From NCBI RefSeq assembly GCF_001647025.1, contig NZ_LUKQ02000024.1, forward strand, positions 1-39,679: DNA of 39,679 bases. Reading direction: 5' to 3'. The DNA comes from Endozoicomonas atrinae (GTDB taxonomy: Bacteria > Pseudomonadota > Gammaproteobacteria > Pseudomonadales > Endozoicomonadaceae). A program made the position numbers and the translations under genes. Of the stretch, positions 8,247-17,400 are shown in pieces (position 1 is the first letter of the stretch; every line of letters begins with the position of its first letter). The notes under the pieces were generated by a model that saw only the letters and a list, made by a program, of their open reading frames with translations, was not told the DNA's origin and did no database searches.

Positions 8247-9704
8247 TTACTTCAGAGGAAAGCTGTAGGCGATATCAAACTTGGTGTCGTTGATCTTGCC
8301 CTCATTCTGCTTGTGTCCTTTATCATCGTAGAATGCCTGCTTAAAGTTAAAGCTCAAGCCTTTCAATGTCCCATGGCGGAACAGGTAGCTGGCAGTAAAA
8401 GCATGCTCATCTTCATAGGTGTCACCGATAATAGATGTCTCACCATCACGGACGTTATCACTGTGGTAATTACTGCGGTGGTAACCGTAAGTGAACTTTA
8501 AGCCCTTCAGCCACTTGTTGCGGCTATAACGGAAGTCCATAGTATTTTCAACAGCCCAGACCTGACCGTTTGGTCTTCTCATACTGCCGTAGTTACCCGC
8601 AGTATCATTTTTCAGAACACCTTTCACGTTACCAAAACCGTAACTGAAACCGCCGTCACCAATCCGGGTATGGTGGAAAGCAATGGTCCATGGGGACAGG
8701 GTCCAGGCAACGGTATAGTTCATCAACTCAGTCTGGTCAGGCTGATCTGCATACTTGCTTGGGTAGCCTTCCGTCTTTTCCCACTCCCAGACTGAACCGT
8801 ACTGATGATTACGGTAGTACTGGGCACGGAACATCAGATTGTCACGCTTGTTAAACTTCAGCGTGTAATCAGTTCTTGCATGATAGCGACGCAGATAGTC
8901 TCTGGCATCGGCTGCCGCCAGAACCAGATTCAACCCACCAATTTTCTGGTTAAGGCCGATGGAGTGAACAAAGTCAATTTTACGTTTTTCGATATCTTCA
9001 GGCTGGCTGTAGTCATAATGACTGGCATAGTTAGGCATCGCCATAATGTCCTGAACACCAGAGTCATCATTGGACATCACACCATTTACGAAGACGTAAT
9101 CCAGCCGGGTATTGCCCCAGCGGCCGTCCAGTTCAAAGCCAGTGTACGACGTTGGAATTACATCATCTTCATCACTGGAAGAAATCAACCCACCGTTATA
9201 AAAACCAAGACCAGTATTGAAGTTAAGCCGCTCATCACCCTCACCGGCTTTCATTTTAAAGTTGATCTGGGTAATACCTGAAGCACCGGAGAACCCATCA
9301 CAGCGGTACTGGTTACTGTTCCCATAGTAGTAACAGTCCGTCTGCTTCAGGATTTTCATACCATAGTTATACAGGCTATATCCGGTGGCGGTTTCGCTAT
9401 ACAGTTCACTTCGACTCAGGGCCGAGAGATCCAGACCAAAGGTGTCACCGATATAACCGGAAATAAAGTTGACCCCCATGGTCAGCTGGGCTTCACCATT
9501 ATTTTCATAGTCATTCAGTGGATCACCATTACCGTCTTTGGTGTAGTACTTTTCCCGGAACTTACTGTTCATACCCAGGTAAACGTCGGAACTGGCACCG
9601 GAGAAAAATTCATCCCCCATCTGTTCCCAGTCAGCTGCCAGAGCCTGACAGGAAAGAGTGCCCCCTATCAATAACACACCAAAACCGGTTACTGCCTTCC
9701 TCAT
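8247..9704 (-). CDS. OprD-like outer-membrane porin
   Basis: Predicted outer-membrane beta-barrel channel. A signal peptide (MRKAVTGFGVLLIGGTLSCQALA) precedes about 460 residues rich in alternating aromatic strands. NGEAQLTMGVNFISGYIGDTFGLDLSA resembles the N-terminal strands of OprD-family substrate-specific porins, which carry amino acids, peptides or sugars. The family call rests on this resemblance and on length. I chose the ATG at 9704, ten bases after AGGAG; a GTG at 9710 is possible. Its position beside the glycosaminoglycan genes suggests oligosaccharide uptake, which is inference. The stop codon touches the MITE-like element, so the 3' untranslated region was probably altered by that insertion. 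Confidence 0.75.
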   Translation of the reverse strand: MRKAVTGFGVLLIGGTLSCQALAADWEQMGDEFFSGASSDVYLGMNSKFREKYYTKDGNGDPLNDYENNGEAQLTMGVNFISGYIGDTFGLDLSALSRSELYSETATGYSLYNYGMKILKQTDCYYYGNSNQYRCDGFSGASGITQINFKMKAGEGDERLNFNTGLGFYNGGLISSSDEDDVIPTSYTGFELDGRWGNTRLDYVFVNGVMSNDDSGVQDIMAMPNYASHYDYSQPEDIEKRKIDFVHSIGLNQKIGGLNLVLAAADARDYLRRYHARTDYTLKFNKRDNLMFRAQYYRNHQYGSVWEWEKTEGYPSKYADQPDQTELMNYTVAWTLSPWTIAFHHTRIGDGGFSYGFGNVKGVLKNDTAGNYGSMRRPNGQVWAVENTMDFRYSRNKWLKGLKFTYGYHRSNYHSDNVRDGETSIIGDTYEDEHAFTASYLFRHGTLKGLSFNFKQAFYDDKGHKQNEGKINDTKFDIAYSFPLK

Positions 9705-10172
9705 TACCACCTTACTCCTGATGATCCTGAAATCTGCCTGCTGCTCGATTGCTTTTATAAGCTTGCTTTGATCATTCTATTCAGGGGTATTCTCGAAGAA
9801 ACGAAAGACAGATGAAAGATCCTGATATTGACTTCGGTCAACGGGGTAAGGAATTTGTCAGACTTTTGTCAGAAACCGATACTTTTTGATCACTATTCAA
9901 ACAATTCATCCAATAACATAAACATAACTTGTCGTTTATATTACAAATACATTCATAAAAATCGTTTCAACAAGGAAAAAACAGATTAACACCTCTCAAA
10001 AACCTTCAGTTTCTTTACATTTATTAATCTGGATCAACACTTTTTCTTTCAAATCCTATCAGTATCTCCTGCGATAGTGTCGACCCTGGCCAGTGCCTCA
10101 CACAGAAAACACAGATGACAACAGGCTCGGTCAACGTACGGCGATGGGTATATCAATCAGGCAGTAAATATC
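9705..10172. promoter_or_regulatory. Divergent AT-rich regulatory region between porin and autotransporter
   Basis: About 470 bases without a credible gene. It must hold the promoters for the porin (minus) and the autotransporter (plus). The centre (9885-10050) is very A/T-rich. A pair of CGAA-type repeats (CGAAGAAACGAAAGAC, 9794-9809) recalls repeats upstream of two sulfatase loci in this window. TGTCAGACTTTTGTCAG lies in 9840-9880. I cannot assign -35/-10 boxes with confidence. Confidence 0.45.
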
Positions 10173-12380
10173 ATGAGAACAATGAACGCAGGCAGAAAAA
10201 CCTTACTGGCACTGGCAATTTCTTCAGTTATGGCTTCAGGATCAGTATCAGCGAGCCAGCCTATCGAAGACCTGGATCCAATTCCAAACCCAACCGGAGA
10301 CGTTGTTATTGGTGAATTCCAGCAGATTAATAACCTGAATGGAGCTGCAATCACCTCAGAAGCTGGCAGCAGTGGTTATAACATTACCAACCATGGCCTT
10401 CTCAAAGGTTCTCAGCACGCTATCCATGCTAAAGTCGGCGCTAAATTAAAAGCTCTGCACAACTACGGCACAATCGAAGCAACTAATGGGGCTGCCATTC
10501 TGGTTGAAGATGGTGGATCCATTAGTTATATGAATAACTATGGAACGATTATTGGTGGTCTTGTAGACGATAACGGCGTTATCAGAAGAGTTGCTGTAGA
10601 TATTCGTGGAGCTACCAGTGATCATGTTGACGCACTGAAGATTGGTAACAAGGTTGATGGTGTGAATGTGGGTGGTGAAGTCATTGGCGACATCTACATG
10701 AACAATGAGGCTGGCCAAACCAACATTGATGGAAACAACAAAAACAGTTACGTCGCTTTCTATGGATCAGCTGTCGATAAAGCAATTTTTGATGGAAAGC
10801 TGATTGCAAATACTGCAGAAGTAAATATTCAGTCTGATGGCTATATGCTGCTGAGAGCCCAGGATGAGAGTATCGTTTTTGACGTTGTTGACTACGGAGC
10901 CGATCTTGAAAACCAGAACAATGGTAAATTTGATCTGAAAAGTCGCTCCACCCTGGAAATGGAGATTGATGGATCTCTTGCAGAGGATGAAGCTGTTCTG
11001 GTCGTCAATGGAGACATAAACTTTGGTGGCAGTAATCAGCTGATTGTGACCGGAGACCTTGAGCAGATTGCCGGTGAACACACGCTCATTTCCGCAGATA
11101 AAGTCAATGGCTTTGAAGATGAAATGGTACAGGACACCTGGCTTTATGATGTAAACGTCATTGAGAGCGAAGGTGAAACCATTAAGGTTGAGGTAACTTA
11201 CAAAGATACACTCCACCCTGAACAGCTTTCCGAAGCAGCTGCCGCCAATGGTGCTGATGTCACCGAGCAAGCCATCATTGGCGCATTTGCCAGCATTGTT
11301 GCAGATAATACTGAAACCACACCAGATCAAATTACTTTTTCAAGTGACCCTCATGCAGAATTAGCGCAGCTTCTGGCAGTCTCTGACCAGCAGGCAGCTC
11401 TATTGGCCGGCGAGCTCACCCCAGACCGTAGTGGTGCAACACTTCATGCTGCACAGAGAGCTCAAAGCAAGCAATTTGACGCTATTAACAATCGTTTGAA
11501 CAGCCTGCGTGCAGACCAGTTCCATGCGGTTAATGCAGCCAGCAGCGGACTCTGGATGCGCGTTCATGGTAACGACGCCAAGAAAAACGTCGACGGACGT
11601 ATTGATGGCTACGATGTTCAGGGCATGGGCTTCAGCTTTGGTATTGATGGTGATCTGACTGAAAACCTGGTCACCGGCTTCTCTTTCAGCCAGAACTACC
11701 AGGATATCGATACCATCACTTATGACACTAACCATGAAGTAAATACTTATCAGTTCTCTGCTTATGGCCTGTGGAATCAAGATAATTACTTTGCAACTGG
11801 TTCTGTGAATGCTGGCGTCGACTATTACGACAGTTACCGTACGATTGGCGAATCAACAGGGTTTGATGGCGAAACTCGCGCTAATGCAGAATATAAGGCA
11901 TTCCATTACGGCCTGCGTGTAACTGCTGGTCTGGATCTGGCCTACGATAACCTGCTGCTTCAGCCAATCATTGCCGGTGAGCTCAACAATGTGTCCATCG
12001 AAGCTTACGATGAGTCCGGTTCTGTCGCCTCTCTTGCTTATGACAGACAGAGCGTCACGCAGGTGAAGCTCGGCGCGGGTTTCAATATGAGCACCACTTA
12101 TGAAGTAGGCCCCGGCATTCTGGCGCCTCATTTCACCGCCATGGGCTGGTATGACTTTAATGCCGATAACCATGACATTTCTGGCTCTATCATTCTGGAC
12201 CCATCGGTTGCTGGTGAAATCACTACTGCCACCGGCTCTACTGAAATTCAGCTCAACCTGGCAGCTGGTTTTGACTACACCATCGACGGTGGTCTAAGCC
12301 TTGGCCTGGGTCTGCAACATGACTTCGTAGATGACGGCCATGACACCCAGCTTCAGGCACGTATGAACTACGCCTTCTAA
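10173..12380 (+). CDS. Type V (classical) autotransporter
   Basis: A 735-residue surface protein expected to carry its passenger across the outer membrane through its own C-terminal barrel. A signal peptide (MRTMNAGRKTLLALAISSVMASGSVSAS) is followed by a passenger of about 400 residues with short N-G/N-Y-G repeats (HNYGTIEATNGAAILVEDGG, MNNYGTIIGG) typical of a right-handed beta-helix. A linker helix (RAQSKQFDAINNRLNSLRADQ) and the autotransporter barrel (about 455-735) follow, ending in the canonical ARMNYAF. No protease triad or adhesion motif is recognised in the passenger, so the function is unknown. Adhesion to host tissue or matrix would fit the neighbours (inference). The gene ends at a strong terminator. 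Confidence 0.88.
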   Translation: MRTMNAGRKTLLALAISSVMASGSVSASQPIEDLDPIPNPTGDVVIGEFQQINNLNGAAITSEAGSSGYNITNHGLLKGSQHAIHAKVGAKLKALHNYGTIEATNGAAILVEDGGSISYMNNYGTIIGGLVDDNGVIRRVAVDIRGATSDHVDALKIGNKVDGVNVGGEVIGDIYMNNEAGQTNIDGNNKNSYVAFYGSAVDKAIFDGKLIANTAEVNIQSDGYMLLRAQDESIVFDVVDYGADLENQNNGKFDLKSRSTLEMEIDGSLAEDEAVLVVNGDINFGGSNQLIVTGDLEQIAGEHTLISADKVNGFEDEMVQDTWLYDVNVIESEGETIKVEVTYKDTLHPEQLSEAAAANGADVTEQAIIGAFASIVADNTETTPDQITFSSDPHAELAQLLAVSDQQAALLAGELTPDRSGATLHAAQRAQSKQFDAINNRLNSLRADQFHAVNAASSGLWMRVHGNDAKKNVDGRIDGYDVQGMGFSFGIDGDLTENLVTGFSFSQNYQDIDTITYDTNHEVNTYQFSAYGLWNQDNYFATGSVNAGVDYYDSYRTIGESTGFDGETRANAEYKAFHYGLRVTAGLDLAYDNLLLQPIIAGELNNVSIEAYDESGSVASLAYDRQSVTQVKLGAGFNMSTTYEVGPGILAPHFTAMGWYDFNADNHDISGSIILDPSVAGEITTATGSTEIQLNLAAGFDYTIDGGLSLGLGLQHDFVDDGHDTQLQARMNYAF

Positions 12381-12405
12381 TTCAACATCCCCGTTGATAC
12401 TCCTG

Positions 12406-12437
12406 AGCCCCTGACCACAGGTCAGGGGCTTTTTTTA
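12406..12437 (+). terminator. Rho-independent terminator after the autotransporter
   Basis: An 11-bp perfect stem, AGCCCCTGACC (12406-12416) with GGTCAGGGGCT (12420-12430), has a 3-base loop and is followed by a run of T. It is a textbook intrinsic terminator 25 bases after the autotransporter stop. Confidence 0.95.
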
Positions 12438-12440
12438 CCT

Positions 12441-12522
12441 TTTGAACCATGGAGACCACAAAGCTCACAAAGAAAAGATCCTTTTTAACTCTTTGTGCTC
12501 TTCGTGACCTTTGTGGTTCAAA
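12441..12522. repeat. Large extragenic inverted repeat of the CACAAAG type
   Basis: TTTGAACC (12441-12448) pairs with GGTTCAAA (12515-12522). Inside, ACCACAAAG-CTCACAAAG mirrors CTTTGTGCTCTTCGTGACCTTTGTGGT. The whole 82 bases can fold into a long imperfect hairpin with a short AT-rich tip. Repeats with CCACAAAG/CACGAAG wording are widespread in intergenic DNA of many bacteria. It is non-coding and sits between the autotransporter terminator and the sulfatase promoter. Confidence 0.7.
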
Positions 12523-12530
12523 GTCAAATT

Positions 12531-12571
12531 CGAAAGATTATCGAAAGACTTTATCAGCGAAAAGATTACAT
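12531..12571 (+). promoter_or_regulatory. CGAAAG direct repeats upstream of the sulfatase-lyase operon
   Basis: CGAAAGATTA at 12531, CGAAAGACTT at 12542 and CGAAAAGATTA at 12558 form a spaced repeat 90-130 bases before the first gene of the operon. The 11-base step between the first two copies puts them on one helix face. It is a candidate activator or repressor site. No protein can be named. Confidence 0.4.
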
Positions 12572-12661
12572 TTTTAATCCAAATCAATTTTCGATTTTAC
12601 AAAACAACATAAAATCCTCAGTCAGCATTCAGCGTTTACTGGCATGGGCAGGAACATCATT

Positions 12662-14212
12662 ATGAGCAAATCCCGGGTTTCACGCAGACACTTCCTTAAG
12701 GGGCTGGCCGCCAGTGGCGCAGCAGTGGCATTAACCGGCTGTAATACCAGTCAGCCGACAAAAGCCGTGTCGGAAAAAACCAATATCCTGATCATTACTG
12801 CAGACCAGCTTTCCAAAAAAGGCGTCGGCGCTTACGGCAACCCGGTAGCACCAACCGATCATATCGATAAGATCATCAATGCGGGTACCCGCTTTGAGCA
12901 GGTTCATACGCCTTACCCACTCTGCTCTCCAGCCCGTGCCTGTTTCTGGACCGGCCACCTCCCTCAGGTCACCGGTGTCACCGGTAATGACAGTGCCAAT
13001 ATTCCAACTGAACTGACTACACTGGGCGATATCTTCAGCAAAGCCGGTTACAACTGCGTCCACTACGGTAAACGCCATGACTTTGGCGCGTTGAGAGGTT
13101 TTGATGCAACCCCGGAAACGCAGCTGCCACTCACCGCACCGGAAGCCTTCCCTGTTGATTATGACTCTCGGGAAGACCTGTTTGCCCTGCAGAAAGCCCT
13201 GGAATTTTTCCAGGACCCTGGCGAAGAACCTTTCCTGCTGGCCGTTGAATTTAACAACCCCCACAATATCTGCAGCTGGGTCGGTGCCTTTGAAGGCCCC
13301 CATGGCGACATTCCCGGCATTGGTGAACTCCCTGAATTACCCGATAACTTTGAAGTACTGGACTGGGAGAGTCTTCCAGCAGGTGTCGCCTATCAGTGCT
13401 GTAACCATTTCCGCGTAAAACAGGCTTCTCACTGGACCGATAAGAATTATCAACAGTACCTGAAGGCCTACTATCACTACACCGGGATGGGTGACACCTG
13501 CATTGGCCAGGTAATGAAAGCCCTGGAAAAATCCGGCAAGGCTGACAATACCCTGGTGGTATTCTTCAGTGACCATGGTGACGCCATGGGCAGCCACCGT
13601 CTGGTCACTAAACACGCCTTCTTCTATGAAGAAACCAGTAACGTACCTTTTGCTCTCGCAGGCCCCGGTATTCCAAAAGGAAAGTCCGTCGATGCTCTTG
13701 GTTCTCTATGCGACCTCGTTCCCACCCTTTGTGACTACGCCGGCCTGCAGGCACCGGAAGGTATTTATGGCCGCAGCCTGATGCCACTGGTACAAGGTGA
13801 CGAGCCCGCTGACTGGCGTCAGGAAGTGGTGAGCCAGTGGTTCAGTGAACGCAATGAAACCACCGACATGCCCGCTCGCATGCTGCGAACCAAAGACTAC
13901 AAGTACACCGTTTATCGCGAAAACAACGACGAGCAGCTGTTTGATCTGAAAAAAGACCCGGGTGAAAACTACAGCTTGGTCAATGATCCAGCCTATTCAG
14001 AGGTTCTCGCCGACATGCGTGAGCGCTTCAAGAACTACGTTGCCGCCACTAACGATAATTTCTATCAGCAGTCGGTCACCGTGGATCCCCAGTGGCGCAG
14101 CCATAAGCCGGGCTATCCGAACCACACCGGTGGCAGTGCCATGGACGCTATCATCGAAAAACGCAAAGCCATTAACGAAGCCAAGGCTGCCAGAGACTTA
14201 CAGGGAGCCTGA
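12662..14212 (+). CDS. Sulfatase, Tat-exported lipoprotein
   Basis: A type I formylglycine sulfatase, expected to remove O-sulfate groups from glycosaminoglycan fragments. The N-terminus carries a twin-arginine signal (SRRHFLKGLAASG) ending in a lipobox (LTGC27). Export would therefore occur folded, with lipid anchoring in the envelope. The active-site motif is CSPAR, with the cysteine at residue 88 needing conversion to formylglycine. NILIITADQ and FFSDHGDAMGSH supply metal ligands. At 516 residues it is of family length. I chose the ATG at 12662, which has AGGA upstream; one at 12644 is also in frame. It heads an operon and its stop overlaps the next start (14212). The exact sulfate position (4-O, 6-O or 2-O) cannot be read from sequence. 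Confidence 0.9.
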   Translation: MSKSRVSRRHFLKGLAASGAAVALTGCNTSQPTKAVSEKTNILIITADQLSKKGVGAYGNPVAPTDHIDKIINAGTRFEQVHTPYPLCSPARACFWTGHLPQVTGVTGNDSANIPTELTTLGDIFSKAGYNCVHYGKRHDFGALRGFDATPETQLPLTAPEAFPVDYDSREDLFALQKALEFFQDPGEEPFLLAVEFNNPHNICSWVGAFEGPHGDIPGIGELPELPDNFEVLDWESLPAGVAYQCCNHFRVKQASHWTDKNYQQYLKAYYHYTGMGDTCIGQVMKALEKSGKADNTLVVFFSDHGDAMGSHRLVTKHAFFYEETSNVPFALAGPGIPKGKSVDALGSLCDLVPTLCDYAGLQAPEGIYGRSLMPLVQGDEPADWRQEVVSQWFSERNETTDMPARMLRTKDYKYTVYRENNDEQLFDLKKDPGENYSLVNDPAYSEVLADMRERFKNYVAATNDNFYQQSVTVDPQWRSHKPGYPNHTGGSAMDAIIEKRKAINEAKAARDLQGA

Positions 14213-17200
14213 TGTCAGTGAATAAGCAGTTCATGAATGCAATCCCCCTTACCGGAAAACGACAGCTGCTGACCGCCGCTGTCAGCGCAGCCCTTATGTT
14301 GAGCGGCTGCTCGTTATTAGAAACCAATACCGCCCAGGGTGTCAGTGATCACCAGCCTGGCGGAGCCATGTACTTTTTTGAAAGTGGCTTACCAACGTCC
14401 ATCTCGACAGACAGTCACTCCACCATTGAACTCTCCCAGAAGCACTTCCGTGATGGAGAACACTCCCTGCGTTGGGACTTCAACAATGGCAGTCATCTGA
14501 CGTTTAATCAGCCCGTGGGTTTCAAGCATTTCAAACCCAACGGTGCTGACCAGTCCAGACACTCCTTCCTGGTCTGGATATACAGTGAAACGCCCATTAA
14601 TGACTATCTGACCTTCCAGTTTGGCGAAAACGACAAGGTGAACACCCATTTCAAAATGAAGATGGATTTCACCGGCTGGCGCCACGCTATCGTTCCCTTT
14701 GAGGAGATGGAAGGAAGGCCCAGCGAACACATGAATCGCCTCACGCTGATTGCTCCACAAGCCATTACCAGTGGTCGCCTCTTCATTGACCAGATGATGC
14801 TGAGCATTCCCGTCGATCCACGCTGGCCAACCCGTGATAACCAGCTCCCCTTTGTCAACCTGGCGGCTGACAGCGCTCCAAACAGCCACTGGCTGAGCCT
14901 GTACCGCTTTGATCAACTGGCGAAAAAAGCCGCACTTTCCAACTCGGCATCCACGGAAGCAGTGATCTCCGAAAGGTTTAATACCCTGCTTATGGATGAG
15001 GTTCGCCCATTAACGGATAAAAAACTGGAAGCCATTCGAGACCAGTATTACGGCTACCAGATCAAACGTGAACATGGTCAGGTCACTGGTGTCCCCCTGG
15101 ACAACACCAACCGCCTGAAAATTTTCCTCGATAAAGGCGTGAATAAAGGCTTACTGGATGATCAGGCCAGTGATCTGCTGTTCAAGAATGCCGACTTGAA
15201 GCCGTATGGTGAGCTGATGATGGACATCGCTTCCGCCTGGCACGGCACCGACAATGAAGTCACCAGGGAAGAACTGGCCACGATGTTCATTAACCTGGCC
15301 GACTACTTTGATGATCAGGGTTTTGCCTATGGCAGTTCCCTGGGTACCGTTCATCACTTTGGCTACTCCCTGCGCCCCCTGTTCAAGGCTCACTTCCTGA
15401 TGCAGGACGTACTGAATGAGCGAAACCGTCTTGAGCGTACCCAGCAGATGCTATCCTGGTTTGCCGGTGCCGGTCGTATCTTCGAGCCAGCGGATCAGAT
15501 TGACAGCTTTAACATTGATGTCATGAACACCCAACTTCAGGGAATCCTGGCGAGCATCCTGCTGATCAGCGACAGCAATGAACAGGCCCGCTGGCTGAGC
15601 CAGTTAAGCCAATGGCTCTCGAATTCACTGGTGACCTCTCCCGGAACAGCGGGTGGCTTCAAGGAAGATGGTTCCATGTTTCATCACTCCCAGCACTACC
15701 CGGCTTATGGCAAGGGGGGCTTGAGAGGCCTGACACCAGTCGTTTACATGCTGAGTGGTACAGACTATGCAATCAGCCAGGAAGCTCATGCCCTGTTGCG
15801 TAACGCCACACTAATGACTGCTGTCTATGCCAATCAGAACAAGACACTGATGTCCATTGCTGGCCGTCATCCGACCGGCAAAGAGTCCATGGAAACCGAT
15901 CCTTTCCTCTATATGGCACTGTCCGGCACACCGGATGGAGGGCAGTCCATTGATCAGGAAATGGCCGCAACCTGGCTGAGATTGACGGACTCCCCTGCCC
16001 CCGCACTTGTGGATAAGTTTAATAGCATGGGTATCTCGGCAAACCAGCCAGCTGTGGGTAACTGGTCCATGAACTACGCAGGCCTTGCCCTCCACCGCCG
16101 TGATGGCTGGGTAGCAGGAGCCCGTGGTTTCAGCCGTTATCTGGTCAGTCATGAAACCTATGCCAATGCCAACCGCTATGGCCGTTACATCAACTACGGC
16201 ATTCTGGAAATCCTGCCAGAAAACCCTGACAACCGGGCCTTCAGTCACGATGGCTGGAACTGGGCTCGCTGGCCGGGAACCACTGCCGTTCAGTTACCTG
16301 TCGATCAGCTGAATGCCGATCTGCTGAATGTGGACACCTTCAGTGGTCTGGAAGAGATGCTGTTATCGACTCAGAGCTTTAACGGTGCTTTATCCATGAA
16401 CGACAATGGGCTTTTTGCCACCATTGTTGAAGGTCATCCGAAATACGATGGCAGCTTCAGCGCCAATAAATCCGTGTTCTTCTTTGATGACCGGATTGTT
16501 GCCCTGGGCAGTGGCATCAAAACGGCCGATGATCAGCACAACACGGAAACAACACTGTTCCAACATGCTGTCAGACCTGACGCCAAAGCCACCACCATCA
16601 ATGGCAATAAGCTTGCTTCAGGCGACAGAAAGCAACTGGCCACCAGCAGCACACTGTTGATGGATCCAAACAGCAACGCTTATATCCTGCCAGAAGGCCA
16701 ATCACTCCTGATTGAGCAGCAACAGCAGGAATCCCGTCACCAGAAAAACAGCAAAGTCACCCATGGTGAGTTTGCCACAGCCGTGTTAAGCCATGGTAAA
16801 GCACCTGAAAATGCCGGTTATGAGTACGCAGTGCTGGTGAATACCACGGTGGAAGAAGCAGCACAGTTCAAAAACAGCCTGTCTTCTGAACTGAAGCCTT
16901 ACCAGGTTATCCGGAAAGACAATCAGGCCCATGTGGTAAAAGACCAGGCTTCAGGCATGACCGGTTACGCCCTGTTCAGTGCAGGCGCCGTTGATGCAGG
17001 CGTTGTAGCTTCGGTGGATACGCCGGTTCTGCTGATGACCGAAAGCGATGAAAACAAGCTGTCGCTTACCCTGGTTGACCCAGACCTGCGCCTTTACCAG
17101 GGCAGGGATGAAAGCCAGTACGATGAGCAGGGTGTGCAAAAGGAGGTCAGCATTTACTCACGGTCATGGCGCAAAGCACCTTCGATTCCTCACACTCTGA

Positions 17201-17337
17201 CACTGGAGCTTAAAGGCCAGTGGCAGCCGTCTTCCCTTCCTGATGATGTCGTGATCAAGGGATACCAGAACGGAAATACCCTGCTTGCCATTACGACAGA
17301 GCAGGCAAGAAATATTGAGTTTGAGTTAAAGAAATAA
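14212..17337 (+). CDS. PL8 chondroitinase-like lyase, lipoprotein
   Basis: A 1041-residue relative of chondroitin sulfate ABC lyases (polysaccharide lyase family 8), which cleave chondroitin/dermatan sulfate or hyaluronan by beta-elimination. A lipobox (LMLSGC33) predicts a lipid-anchored protein. An N-terminal jelly-roll (about 50-205) precedes the alpha/alpha toroid. The catalytic set of Proteus ABC lyase has counterparts here: H492 and Y499 in HHSQHYPAY, R552 in AGRHP, and E648 in SHETYANANRYGRY. C-terminal beta-sandwich domains follow, including ETTLFQHAV. It is clearly diverged from the second PL8 gene of this window, so its specificity may differ. Its ATG overlaps the sulfatase stop by one base. 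Family assignment is from remembered sequences. Confidence 0.9.
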   Translation: MSVNKQFMNAIPLTGKRQLLTAAVSAALMLSGCSLLETNTAQGVSDHQPGGAMYFFESGLPTSISTDSHSTIELSQKHFRDGEHSLRWDFNNGSHLTFNQPVGFKHFKPNGADQSRHSFLVWIYSETPINDYLTFQFGENDKVNTHFKMKMDFTGWRHAIVPFEEMEGRPSEHMNRLTLIAPQAITSGRLFIDQMMLSIPVDPRWPTRDNQLPFVNLAADSAPNSHWLSLYRFDQLAKKAALSNSASTEAVISERFNTLLMDEVRPLTDKKLEAIRDQYYGYQIKREHGQVTGVPLDNTNRLKIFLDKGVNKGLLDDQASDLLFKNADLKPYGELMMDIASAWHGTDNEVTREELATMFINLADYFDDQGFAYGSSLGTVHHFGYSLRPLFKAHFLMQDVLNERNRLERTQQMLSWFAGAGRIFEPADQIDSFNIDVMNTQLQGILASILLISDSNEQARWLSQLSQWLSNSLVTSPGTAGGFKEDGSMFHHSQHYPAYGKGGLRGLTPVVYMLSGTDYAISQEAHALLRNATLMTAVYANQNKTLMSIAGRHPTGKESMETDPFLYMALSGTPDGGQSIDQEMAATWLRLTDSPAPALVDKFNSMGISANQPAVGNWSMNYAGLALHRRDGWVAGARGFSRYLVSHETYANANRYGRYINYGILEILPENPDNRAFSHDGWNWARWPGTTAVQLPVDQLNADLLNVDTFSGLEEMLLSTQSFNGALSMNDNGLFATIVEGHPKYDGSFSANKSVFFFDDRIVALGSGIKTADDQHNTETTLFQHAVRPDAKATTINGNKLASGDRKQLATSSTLLMDPNSNAYILPEGQSLLIEQQQQESRHQKNSKVTHGEFATAVLSHGKAPENAGYEYAVLVNTTVEEAAQFKNSLSSELKPYQVIRKDNQAHVVKDQASGMTGYALFSAGAVDAGVVASVDTPVLLMTESDENKLSLTLVDPDLRLYQGRDESQYDEQGVQKEVSIYSRSWRKAPSIPHTLTLELKGQWQPSSLPDDVVIKGYQNGNTLLAITTEQARNIEFELKK

Positions 17338-17400
17338 CACAACCTTTGGGCTGGCTTTCTCTCTCTGCAGCAAAGCCAGCCGCCTTTTCAGGACGTCATC

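Noticed and set aside
10115-10315. Short frame overlapping the start of the autotransporter
   Set aside because: It runs into the signal-peptide coding region in another frame and has no ribosome-binding site or homology.
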